From Lentinus brumalis (Eukaryota; Basidiomycota; Agaricomycetes; Polyporales; Polyporaceae): a DNA stretch of 64,000 nt. A program made the translations under genes and the position numbers. The stretch is taken from the NCBI GenBank assembly GCA_001792895.1, contig MARA01000021.1:124001-188000 (forward strand), read 5' to 3'. Under the pieces are notes generated by a model that was not told the DNA's origin, did not search any database, and saw only the letters and a program-made list of their open reading frames with translations. Position 1 is the first letter of the stretch. Every line of letters starts with the position of its first letter. Below are positions 24,604 to 35,500 of the stretch, one piece after another.

Positions 24604-24950
24604 GTTTTCAGGTGCCTTGTCTAGGACTAGATGGGAGAAAGACCACCAGAGGCAGAGGGGAGGACGGAGGACCTGAACAAGTCCGAGGCGCCCGGAAATG
24701 ACGGTATGATTTTACGGCGTCTAAGTGCTGGACTTGTCCTCCACTCCCTCAGACAGCTTGTCTCCCCTAGGCAGCCCACGATACGACAAGTCGTATGGGG
24801 TCTGCTTCAAAACGCGTCGCTTTGCCCTGTGGTTCCGTATCAGCGGACTTTGAAACCGGCAGATTGATCCGGTCATCCAGAAAAGGAGAGCTCGTCTGAA
24901 AAGGGTAATGGATCGCTGTAAAAGGGAATCACTTCTGGATTCGGTGCCAT
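24604..24950. other. intergenic between TIM50 start and a MITE
   Basis: About 350 bp upstream of TIM50, probably containing its promoter. No TATA-like box or coding signal stands out. Confidence 0.5.
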
Positions 24951-25122
24951 CACGGCAGGGATCTCGGCGTTTCGGACGGGCCAAAAGGCGTGCTATTGCC
25001 GCGCGAGGTAACCTTTCAACCGCCTTTTGTCCCGTTTCGAGCAAAACGAGACAAAAGGAAACCTCGGACGGCGTATTTACCTCGACTTTTCGCCCGTCTG
25101 AAACGCTGAGATCCCCGCCGTG
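24951..25122 (+). mobile_element. 172-bp MITE, copy A
   Basis: It begins CACGGCAGGGATCTC and ends GAGATCCCCGCCGTG. The left arm (about 40 bp, through CGTTTCGGACGGGCC) pairs with the right arm with a few mismatches. The flanks are CAT on the left and CAT on the right, a possible 3-bp target duplication. The same element occurs at 54834-55016 in inverted orientation. It has no coding capacity. It lies just beyond the residual left part of the helicase-like pseudogene. Confidence 0.8.
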
Positions 25123-25254
25123 CATGCAGCGCGACGCGGAGACGCCTGCCTCTCTCGCCCTTCCTCCTCGACCATCCTCGCACCTCAGGCTTCTGCATGG
25201 CTCTTGGCTCGTCTGCCGGCATTCGTTGGGTCGACGACCAAAACTCGAGCGCCT

Positions 25255-25749
25255 CTACGTCTCCGTTCTCTTCCTTTCACGCCACGGGGACGTCCAGGAC
25301 ATCCTTCCAGCCCAAAGATACAGAGCCCGGCCGCGAGCATGTCTATGATTGGAGTACGCCCGCCACACCTCTCCCTGGCCATCCGGCTTCGTACTTGAGC
25401 ACCTTCTCTGCTCAAAGTCCTGGTCAGTCGCTCGACGGCACCCCTCAGAACAGGACGCCCATGCCGCAAGCACGGTCAATGCACGACCGCCCGGTGTTGT
25501 CTCCGCGCCGCTTTCGCATGCAAGCACATCCTCTCCCCCTTCTTCGTCCGCCTCCCTCGCCAACACCATCTCGTGCCCCACGCAAGCGCAGGCGCGATGA
25601 GAACGACCCTGCAGCGGTGTCGTTGTATCCCGCTTCTCCGTGGGACAGACTACGACCATCGCCGCATCTTTCCGGAAGTGTGGAGGGGGCCGCGCCTCAC
25701 CGCACAGCGATGGCTCCCGCATTACCGCGTGCATAACCAGCAGGTACAT
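25255..25749 (-). pseudogene. RecQ/DEAD-like helicase pseudogene, distal fragment
   Basis: On the minus strand, reading from the LINE target site, the frame continues the helicase fragment at 37603-37829 (MYLLVMHAVMREPSLC, then AAMVVVCPTE, which corresponds to the helicase Ia-region with a CPT motif). It decays after about 60 codons: later helicase motifs are not recognisable and the C-terminal half is missing. The gene was probably already damaged when the LINE arrived. The family is the multicopy ATP-dependent helicase-like proteins common in agaricomycete genomes. Confidence 0.55.
25733..25749 (+). repeat. left target-site duplication of the LINE
   Basis: ATAACCAGCAGGTACAT (17 bp) is repeated exactly at 37603-37619, immediately after the A-tail. 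Confidence 0.92.
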
Positions 25750-27401
25750 GGGCTCCTCTTCCACTTACCACCACCACTGGTCGGTTTCCCACGGTCACTG
25801 GCTCCTAGGAGCAGCCATACCGGGGTCGCTACTCGAGTAGAAAGAGCAACTAGTATGCCGAGCAAAGTATCAGCCCTGCTGAAGGCCCGCGAAAGGCCTA
25901 TGGAAGACGGACAGAAAACACGAACCACGCTGAACTGCTAAGATGCAGCCCGCGCACCCGACAGAGTGTTCCAAGCTCAGTGGCCCCCGGCCTCCATCCT
26001 GCTCCAGGATTGTTGTCCTTGACGAACAGAAGAACGACTCGCGAATCCCACCTGTGCACGCTACCCACCTGCGGGACTGCAGGAGGCTGACGGCAACACG
26101 GATGAGGACAACAACGCTGAAAACCAACCTGACTAACGAGCGATGACAACCGCGACACGAGCACCCAGAGCGCTCCTCCCAGCGTCTGTGCCCACCCACG
26201 CGACCATGTCCCGACGGTAACAAACGCGGAACAGCACCGAGGGTACTGTCGGCCCTGGAAAGCCCGCGAGAGGCGTCGAAGACGAGACGGACGATGAGTA
26301 GAAGCCTGCAGGAGGTAGCGAGAAACGACCACCGATGCGGAGCCAGGGCGAGAGCACGAGCGGGAGAGACCGCCTGCATCTGATGCAGCTCAGGCGTAGT
26401 AACCATGTAACTCCGCAACATCACGACTTCTGAACCCAAGCCTATCCGGTTGAGCGGGCCCGACCCGAGACCGAAACACCCCCCTGTGTAAGAGCGACCT
26501 GACAGCAAGGCCACATAAAAAACCTCAATAACGAAGCAGAGGACGAGCGAATCTGCAAAACGAGTCCAGGAAGGAAAGACTAGTTTTGAATGGGAATGTG
26601 AGACGACCGGCCTTACGTTGGAACACGAGCAGCCGAGAAATAGATGACCATCGTGAGACACACTGTCGGCAAAACCAGTGCACCGCCTGAGAATACGGTC
26701 TGAAATGAGCGTGTTGGAACGGCCGGTGTAGAAACCGCGGTCTTGAACCGAATGCGGTTCGGGACAGGAGGACGGCTGCTGAACCGCGGGCTGGTAGGAG
26801 TTGGAGTGCAACCGAGCCACGCGACCCATAGCCACATATGGTATATAGCGCTAAAGTGCGAGACTTCACCGAATTTTAGCAAAAGCGGGTAACACTACCA
26901 CCATCCCGTACTTAACATAAGCTGCGGACATATAAATGGGTGTTCCAGGATGAGAACACGCATGGGAGCGCATCCCGGCTAATCCGATAGCATGAGGAAC
27001 TGGAGAACGGGTGCAATTGATATAACAAGCGCATGGCGTTATTGCGGCGGCCGCTGCCCGCCAACCGCCCGCCCAGCCCCCAGAGGACTACAAATAGGGA
27101 AAAAATTCATGGAGGACCTCAAGGGGCCCCTAGACCCATATAAGACAGTTCTAGATCCCTCTTGAGCCACACCAAAAGCCAGCAAATTTATAACGGCATT
27201 CGAAGCTCATGGACGCTTCGCGAACCTCTGAAATGGTGATCGCCGCATCCAACCCTGAACGCACTGACTGCCGGAGGCACAAACACCCCACACCACACTC
27301 CTGAGTTATCTTCCAACACCCTGGGGGATATAGACCATGATGCTCAACATCCCCCAACAATCGACTCCACCTACTGCACTAACCGCCCGCAAACGGAGAT
27401 C
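25750..27401 (+). other. LINE 5' leader
   Basis: 1.65 kb with no plus-strand frame of note. The minus strand is open for 321 codons (26835-25870), but its composition looks like a chance GC-rich frame. Two blocks containing CCCGCGA-[AG]-AGGC (near 25888 and 26263) are loosely similar and may be decayed leader repeats. The promoter of the element should lie here. Confidence 0.45.
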
Positions 27402-28124
27402 ATGTACACTCGCTTCCAAAGCGCCCTACCACAAACCGCGACACCCTCGCGAGTGGAAGAGCCGCGACCGTCCAGACCCCCTCCCACCCTTATCTTTGCC
27501 AAATGGACAGGATACGCGGAGGGACCGCCCACATCCCATGAAGACTTCCTCTCGAAAACACACACATACGAGGTGGTCCAGCGCCCCGCAGAACCACTAG
27601 CGCTGGGAATGCTGGTTAAACTCTACGCGATCTCACGAGCAAGCTACTCCTCGCCGGACGCCCCAGCCAATCTGTACCACGCCTACGACCCTCACATCAC
27701 AGGGCAAATCACACGAATAATGGGATGGCGCGGAACGACGGTAGGCGTCGAGATCCAGAACGAATGCTGGCGAAACGCAGTAGAGAAGGTCCGGCTCGAA
27801 CTCGTCTACATCCCGGATGTAACAATCCGACGCCTCGCGCACCTGAGAGCCGGAAAAGGCCCGAAGGAGGCGCGGGAAGACCAACTGATGCGCCCCCCGA
27901 TGGTGGTACTCCCGCCCACCGTATGGGAGTGCGGAGCGCGTCAATGTGCCACGCGAGAACCAGGAGAGATCCGTGACGGCGTCCTGTACGTCTATTGGCC
28001 GGCAGGCCCGGACAACCAGGCGGGTGAGTCAGGAGGAAGGAAGCGCAGGAGGACGCGTACCCGCGGAAACCTTGAGGCTGTCGGATGGAGGGAGGGTAAT
28101 GATGCGAGATGCGGACTTACCTAG
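27402..28124 (+). CDS. LINE ORF0, unrecognised 240-aa protein
   Basis: A clean ATG-to-TAG frame inside the LINE, upstream of ORF1. I do not recognise its family. Visible: a Pro-rich N-terminus; a central segment of globular character (residues about 30-160, with WTGYAEGPP, HTYEVVQRPAEPLALGML, GQITRIMGWRGTTVGVEI, VRLELVYIPDVTIRRLAHLR); and a basic C-terminus (GGRKRRRTRTRG) that could bind nucleic acid or act as a nuclear signal. Its codon use is like ORF1 and ORF2. A GTGAGT donor near 28023 could splice it to a later exon, so it might also be the first exon of a longer product. Confidence 0.55.
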   Translation: MYTRFQSALPQTATPSRVEEPRPSRPPPTLIFAKWTGYAEGPPTSHEDFLSKTHTYEVVQRPAEPLALGMLVKLYAISRASYSSPDAPANLYHAYDPHITGQITRIMGWRGTTVGVEIQNECWRNAVEKVRLELVYIPDVTIRRLAHLRAGKGPKEAREDQLMRPPMVVLPPTVWECGARQCATREPGEIRDGVLYVYWPAGPDNQAGESGGRKRRRTRTRGNLEAVGWREGNDARCGLT

Positions 28125-28830
28125 GAAAGAAGCCCGAGCCTTCGCGCCCTCTCCTGTGACATGCACGAACTCTATCGCTATCAATGAAAGCCTGCAATGT
28201 ATCGATAACACCGCAGCAGACCGAAACCCAGACATACCGGCGACTGACTCCCATCCTTCCCCGCTGCATTGAGCTACAAGTGAGCCAAAGACACCAGGCG
28301 AGACTTACAGACACGCTCAGGGAGGGTGGATGGCGGGAATGCGCACGGTAACGGCTAATAAGTCCATGATTGACGAGCACGCGAAAGTGAGCGTGTGATG
28401 GCGCACCGCTGGAACTGTCAAGAAACTGGCGGCCGGAAATGGGCACGAAGGAACGAAGGCAGCACACGTGTGATGCCGGGAGTATGCCGACCCACAAAAG
28501 GATATTAAGCGCCGCACCGAGCAAAGGGTAATTAGCTCTGCAACAAACGCAGACACACTGCACTGCGCGTGTAAGCCAGCAAAGGCAAACCACACACGCC
28601 GAACAGACACTTCGCCGTCCAAGAAGCGAAGCAACTCGACCGCGACCCTGTCCTGGAATCGAATAGTCGCTGACTCAAGCTAGAACCTTGCGAACGGCCT
28701 GCCCGGCCTCCTGGGATAACGTCGCGAGCGTTCTCTGAACTTAAAGGATGAACACGACGCGACGAACCTCAGAGAACGCCCCCACGAGCCGCCTCTACCA
28801 GCCTCCGCGCGAACCAGCCCAGCAACAACG
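28125..28830 (+). other. LINE spacer between ORF0 and ORF1
   Basis: About 700 bp with no convincing plus-strand frame. It may hold the ORF1 promoter or leader. The ORF1 ATG lies just after a run of CAACAA-like triplets. Confidence 0.45.
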
Positions 28831-31802
28831 ATGTCCGCTCCCAGCAACAACCCCAACCCTGGCGAGGAAGCTCGCATGACTCCTCCCAACGCCCCGCGCG
28901 TCCTCGTCGCCTCCACTCCCGAGGACGGCGAGATCGTCGAGCTCCGGACCACGCAAGGAACCGTCAACGGCGGCCCAGCTGCTGCCCAAGGTGCCCAGGG
29001 CAACGTCGGCGTGTCCCAGGACACGGTAAGCTTTGTTCCTCGCCGCTGCGGCTGCCTACTAACCCTCCTCCCAACCTGCAGCCAGCCCCCGACGCTGGTG
29101 GACTGGCTGTCCCGACTGCAACTGCCATGGCCCGCCTGTCCCCCACGCAGCTCGCCATAGGTGCCCGGCGCGCCTGGCGCCGCAACAGGAACGCCCCGTA
29201 CCCCGTGAGCTCGCCGGCGGTGCGCTACCCCACCAGCTCTCCTCCGGGCATCCCCCGGGGCAGGCGCAACGCGTCGGAGAACAGCCCCATGGCTGCCGGC
29301 GCTGGCGGAGGTAGCCGCATCTACTGGGAGGGCGTCGGCTCTACTCCGCCCTCCGCTGCGATGCGCACCCCGCCGCTCCAGAACGTCACGAACAGTCGGG
29401 CCCTGCCCACCATCCCTGAGGCCCCGGCCCAGGACCCCGACGAGCAGAGTGTCGCGATCGTGACGGACCACGAGGACGTGCTCTCGGGTAAGCCCCCTAA
29501 CATCCCTCACACTCTCAATAACCCTACCGACACCAGGAAGCGGGTCTGGATGGGCTCGCCGACGGCTGAGCTTAGCATGAAGGGCTTGAACAAGCGCGTA
29601 CGCGCCGCCCTCCCTGATGAACGCGACTTCTTTCTTGGGCGGGGAGGGGGTGAGGAGAATCCGTGGGCTCGTGCTAGCAAAGCGTATGGCATTACGAATG
29701 GTCTGAATCTGGCAAATATCTCTCCCGTGGCTACGTCTACACCTGTACCTCGTCCCGTCTCGCCGCTAGATCTCGAAAAATTACTGTCTGACGACAACTT
29801 CTTTCTCGATAACAATGCTTCCGGATGCCCTCCCACCCCTCACCGCATGAACGACAGCACTTTCATTGGGCGCCTCCAACGGAGCGCCCGAGAAGACTGC
29901 CCCGATGCAAACCCTATCAGTCTAAATGACATCCTTCTGTCCTCGTCAGCAGCACCAAAGCCTCGAGGCCGCGGAAGAATATCGGCGGCCGCAAATGAAC
30001 GATCGTCGTCTCTCCCGCCGTCGTCTCCGCTCCCGTACTCCTCCCCCCTCCCGTCCTCCTCCCCTCGCAACCCACCTAGCCCTGACCCCCATGATCAGTG
30101 CATCACGGAGGAAGCAGTCCGCCAGTTGACGAGAGCGAACAAGATGCGCCTCAGCTCCATCCTCGCGGACGAAGAATCGTGCCGGCCGCCGCCGGCGACG
30201 CAGCCGCAGCAACGCGCCCCATACGAAGCTAGCCTCGAGGCGGTAGAACACCCGCTCTTGCGCCCCGATAGTGAGAAGAGAAGCACCACGGCCCGATCTG
30301 AGCACGCTCCCTGGGAACACCCCCCCTCCCGCGCGCAGGAACCCATGCTGAGAGCTCGCTCGGCATATGCCCCGCACCCCACAATGAGAGCAGCGCAGTA
30401 TCTCCAGGCGGAGATCGAGGCCCGCCTCCGCGACCCTCCTAGAACGCAATATGACTCGGGACAGAACAATGGAGACCCAACGCGCCAGACAGTAGCCCCG
30501 CAAGGACACCAGCGGGCGCACGAAGGGACGTCGCGTTCCGCAATGGATCTTGACCCGCCCACGCCCAGCCGCTCGTCCGCCCCGCAAACGCGACTGCGCC
30601 CGTCGCCACTCACGGAATGGCTTCGTCGCCGCTCTCCGAGCCCAGACACGCGCGGACCGGACTCCTTACAGACGGACCCGCGAGCGCATGCACCGCAGCC
30701 CTCCCCTCGCGAACCAGTGGATGAGCCGGACCGGAGCGAGGACCTTGGGACCCCTGACGCCGCACTCCCAACGATCCTAACCGCGGTTGCGCCGGAGATC
30801 GACAGGCCCATGCAGATCGGAGCGCGCAACACGTACCGTGTCTACCGTGACGACCCGGAGACAATCATCCGCGGTGTTAAGAAGGCATGGGTGGAAGCAA
30901 TCTGGCGCGACCCGGCTGGCACGGTCGTCCTGGTGGAAGTCTTCAACTTCCAGTACACCGAGAACGTCCAAACGAACAGAGTACTGGTGGAGACGATCAA
31001 GCGATTCGTCTTCGTCATCACTGGCGAGGACAACGTCTACGTTGTACCTCCTGAGCGAGACACCGACGCGCGATGGAACCGCGAGGCACCTTGTGTCTTC
31101 GCAATTCGCGGCCTCACCGTGACAGGGATGGAAGCACTCCTATTGCGCTGTCCGTGGTCTTTCAAGGCGATCTCGTTTTTCACGTATCCGAGAGAAGTAG
31201 GCCCTGACACCTGGCTGTTCGCGCTCGATGGCTTCCTGAACGAGGACACGCTCGCGATCAAATCTGCGATCCGCGACGTCCTCCAGGAACCGAAGCAGTG
31301 GGAGAAGCTGATCACCTTGACGCGGAACAGCCCAGACTTCCGTGGCCTTGCGGGGCAGGAGCGCGCCACCAAAGTCCTCAACTCAATCGTGATCAAAACG
31401 TGGCGACTCACAAACGGCAACGTGGTCACGAACGTCTTTATCCTCCCACCGACCCGCGACATCCCGAAGTGGCGAGAATGGGCGGGCGACCTCCGTACCC
31501 GTCGATACGGAAACTTTGTTAACGGGACGGGCACTGTACGGCGAGTAACCAGCTGCCTTGGCTGCCACTCGGTGGAACACCCGACTCACAGGTGCCCGTT
31601 CCACGACTTGCCTGGCTGGAATGGGCCCCGAGCAGGGGCAGGCACGTACTCAACCCTCTTGCCACCGCCGCCGCCGCCGCCCGCTGCACAGACCGTGCAG
31701 AGGCGTCGCGAGGACCGACGACCCAGTACGGCGAGAGACGATCGACCTCGAGGCCCTGCGACCCCGCGCCGACGCGGCGCGCGTGGAGCTCTGCGCAACT
31801 AG
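28831..31802 (+). CDS. LINE ORF1 (Gag-like, CCHC zinc knuckle; about 971 aa spliced)
   Basis: Starts at ATG 28831 (MSAPSNNPNPGEEARM). A 56-bp intron (29026-29081; GTAAGC, CTAAC branch site, CTGCAG) joins GVSQDT to PAPDAGG in frame. An unspliced message could instead start at ATG 29127 (891 aa). The first two-thirds are Pro/Ser/Arg-rich and low in complexity. A folded region follows (about 30800-31540; YRVYRDDPETIIRGVKKAW, FKAISFFTYPREVGPDTWLF, then GNVVTNVFILPPTRDIPKW). The C-terminus has one knuckle C-x2-C-x4-H-x4-C (CLGCHSVEHPTHRC, residues about 890-903). ORF1 proteins coat LINE RNA and accompany it to the target. Confidence 0.8.
29026..29081 (+). other. spliceosomal intron inside LINE ORF1
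   Basis: Donor GTAAGC, branch-like CTAAC 15-20 nt before the CTGCAG acceptor, 56 bp, phase 0. The reading frame before it (from 28831) and after it (to 31802) join exactly. Without splicing the upstream frame runs on to a stop at 29158-29160. Confidence 0.6.
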
Positions 31803-32523
31803 TCGCGAAGCTGCTCCCCCACCCATCCCCCGCGTTCTAGACCAGAAAGTATGTACCGCCCGCGTACCCACTATCTAGTAGACAGTTCGATCAGCAAGTG
31901 CATCTGGCATGCGCTCCTGTACCTCTACGCTTCCCCAGCACGTGTGTAGATGAATACTGTAGCAGGTCTGCAGCGCGAATCTACGCTATGACACATACAC
32001 CTAGAAGCAAGACACCCAACTCGCAACGAGCCGTCAAACAATAGGATCTTGGATTGCGACGCCTTGGTCGTGCCTATGACGGTAAGCAATGAACTGCGTG
32101 TGTCAGAGGCCTAGTATGACCGCCTAGACCTCCATATGCTATCACCTGGAAAGTCGTGCGAGGATTGCAGCCCTCGGCACACACGGCGACGCCAGGTGAG
32201 GTCCGCGTTAGCCCAAATATACTGCCTTCGGGACAGGAAAGCCAACGCCGCCCAAACACACGATCGGCCTATTGAGGCACGGTGGATCGCGCGCAAGCAA
32301 ACGAGTGGAGATGGCTCCTTGCCCGACCATCCCTCACGACACCGCCCTGGCGAGGGGCACTCGCCTAGAGCTCTGAGCACCCGGGAATGGTTGTACCGGT
32401 GCTGACTTGACAACTGCTCAAACTACACACACACGAATAACTACACCCACGGACGCACGCACCTGCAATGGATTACAGCGCTTCAGCGGAGGAGGAGACC
32501 GATCGGAAACTAGTACCATTCGA
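31803..32523 (+). other. LINE spacer between ORF1 and ORF2
   Basis: 720 bp. The ORF2 frame is already open from about 32407 but without an ATG until 32524, so translation may start by re-initiation or the leader may be spliced. No other feature seen. Confidence 0.45.
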
Positions 32524-35500
32524 ATGGTCGTAGACCCCTCTGCAGAACACGGCGGTACTGGGCATGCCCGAAGACAAACACGAAAACGAAAGCACAAATC
32601 GCGTGCCGAGCTCACGATAGCCTCCCTCAATATGAGGGGCTATGGAGTAGCTCGACATGGAGGGACGTCGGAGAAATGGATGACTATAAACCAACTAATA
32701 CGGGACGAACGGATCGCGATACTAGCAGTACAAGAAACCCATCTAACAGAAGAACGAGTTACAGCCCTAAACGACCTCTTCAGAGCAACCATGCTAGTAG
32801 TGGCTGGGCTGGACGAGGAGAACCAAACGGGAGCGAGAGGCGTCGCCTTCGCACTGAACAAAAGACTCGTAAACACGGACGGAGCCACGACGCACCTCGC
32901 CTGTGCTGGAAGAGCTCTACACCTCAAAGTCCCCTGGACAAGAGGACGGATACTCATGCTCCTCAATGTCTACGCTCCTAACGACACGAGAGACAATGCA
33001 GCCTTCTGGACGCACCTGACCGAGAGCGTACGATCGGGATTACTCCCGAAACCGGACATACTGCTCGGAGACTTCAACGTGGTGGAAGACAGTCTCGACC
33101 GCCTGCCACCACGGCGAGACCCAATAGAAGCGGTCGAAGCCCTCCAAGGTCTCTGCCGTGAACTGGCGGTGACTGATGGCTGGCGAACGCGCGAAACGGC
33201 TACACGAATGTACACGTACGCGCAACTCAGCACCGGAAGCCAGTCCCGCATTGACCGAATATACGCCACCGGAGCCATACTCCAAGCGGCGAACGACTGG
33301 GGAACACGAGGCCCAGGCATCCCAACAGACCACAGGATAGTCTCCATCTCGATCACAAATCGAGAAGACCCGTACGTCGGAAAAGGACGCTGGGCTGTCC
33401 TGCCGGCCCTCTTGAAGGACAAGATATTCATCGACGAACTGCACAGGCAGGGGATGGCCCTGCAAGCAGAACTCGACGAGGAAGCGGCCAGAACACCGAG
33501 TAGAAACCCGCAGGTCGCATACGCGTCCTTCAAAGCGGCAGTTATATCCGCCGCACGACGCCGCGCGAAGCAATGCATCCCCAAACTAGACCGCCAGATT
33601 GCGGGACTCAGCAAGGACATCTCGGATGCGTTAAATCGACCAGGAACACGGACGGACGACGAGAGGAATAACGTCACAATTCTCCAAGAACGGCTCATTG
33701 AGCTGGAGCTGCGCCGCTTCGGCAGGAAACGAACAGTGGTTGCAGTCAATGACTGGGTCCAGGGTGAGACGATCTGCAAGTACTGGACCCGGCTCAATGC
33801 TGCCCCTCTGCCAAGCACTATCCTGTATGAGCTGAGACGGACGTCAGCGGACGGAAATGTTAGCTCCACGAAAAGATCCGACGAAATGGTCACCATAGCC
33901 AAGGACCACTATGACCAGCTGCAGCGAGACCCCGATGTCTCGAGAGTAGCCCAAACTGAAGAGATGAACACGGTCCTGCAGACACTTGAAGAGGCAGTCA
34001 GCATAGACGACAAGCAGACACTAGCAGGCAGACTCACCGAGCAAGAGATCGAACGATCCTTGAAAGAGTCTGCAAATGGGAAAGCTGCTGGTCTGGGCGG
34101 CCTCCCGACGGAGATCTGGAAGCTCCTAATGGCACGCCACAAGGCGGCTGTCGCCAAAAAGAGGCCAGCCCTGAACATCATCAAGATACTGCGACGGGTC
34201 TTCAATGATGTTGAAGAGCATGGCATTAGCGAGAACACCGGGTTTGCCGAGGGATGGATCTGCCCAATATATAAGTTGAAGAAGGACGTCCGAGACATAG
34301 TCAATTACAGACCCATCACCCTCCTGAACTCGGACTACAAGGTGATGACTAGGGCCCTCGCAAACAGAATCGCGCGCGTCGCAGGTGCACTAATCCACCC
34401 GGACCAAGCAGGATTTGTGCCCGGCCGCCAGATCTTTGACCACATTAAACTGAACAAACTGATTATCGACTACGCTGAGGCAGAGGAAGTCAACGGCGTC
34501 ATCATCGCGTTGGACCAAGAAAAAGCCTATGACCGCATAGACCACGCATACCTGTGGCGATGCCTCGAACAGCTAAACTTCCCCGACGAATTCATACAGA
34601 CAATCAAACACCTATACGCGGCTGCTAACAGCGTGGTCATCGTCAATGGCGTGAAAAGCGCATGGTTTCGTATCACGAGAGGAGTCCGCCAGGGCGACCC
34701 CCTCTCGTGTCTCCTCTTCGACCTCGCAATAGAACCCCTGGCGTGCATGCTACGCCAGTCAGCACTGCAGGGGCTCACCATCCCTGGAACCCCTGATCGC
34801 CTCATCGCACGCCTCTTCGCGGACGACACAACAACTTACCTGAGCGAACACGACGACTATGAGACCCTCAGCACGATCCTGCGGAAATGGTGTCAGGCAT
34901 CGCGAGCAAAGTTCAACGACGACAAGTCAGAATACATACCCATTGGAACGAAAGCGCACCGCTCCAGCATGGTCAACGGTACCTCCGCCTCCCGCATCGC
35001 GCAAACGCTGCCACCGGATGCGAAGATCGTGCGGGACGGCGTGGCAATTCGATCACTAGGAGCCTGGATGGGGAACGGAGCTGACCAAGCCACACCCTGG
35101 TTGCCAGTTGTAGCTGCCATCCGGACGCGGCTGGAGAAGTGGGGCAGCAGACACCCCACACTGTATGGAAGGAAACTAGCAGTCGGAATGGACGTAGGAG
35201 GAAGGACTCAATTTCTAGCCCGAGCCCAAGCCATGCCAGAAGAGATCGAGACGCAAATAGCGGGCATGATTGCGAACTTCGCGCAAAATGGGGACAAACA
35301 CCCGCGCGTCGGAAAGGAAACCCTGTATAAACCGCTAGAGCAAGGAGGAGTCAACCTCCTGGACATCAAAGCTCGAAATGAAGCAATCGACCTCACCTGG
35401 CTGCGCGACTACCTGAACCTCACAGCCTCGCGCCCAACCTGGGCCTATGTTGCGGATGCCCTCATCGCGAGGGCCGCACTGGGAGACTCCCGAGCTGTTG

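Noticed and set aside
25197..25736. 179-codon plus-strand frame starting MALGSSAGIRW
   Set aside because: It lies antisense to the helicase-like fragment and is low in complexity; no splice structure or homology supports it.
25870..26835. 321-codon minus-strand frame in the LINE leader
   Set aside because: No motif, Cys/Ser/Arg-rich chance composition, antisense to the element; kept only as a note.
28831..29160. 109-aa frame from 28831 as a separate small protein
   Set aside because: The perfect intron at 29026-29081 joins it in frame to ORF1, which explains it better.
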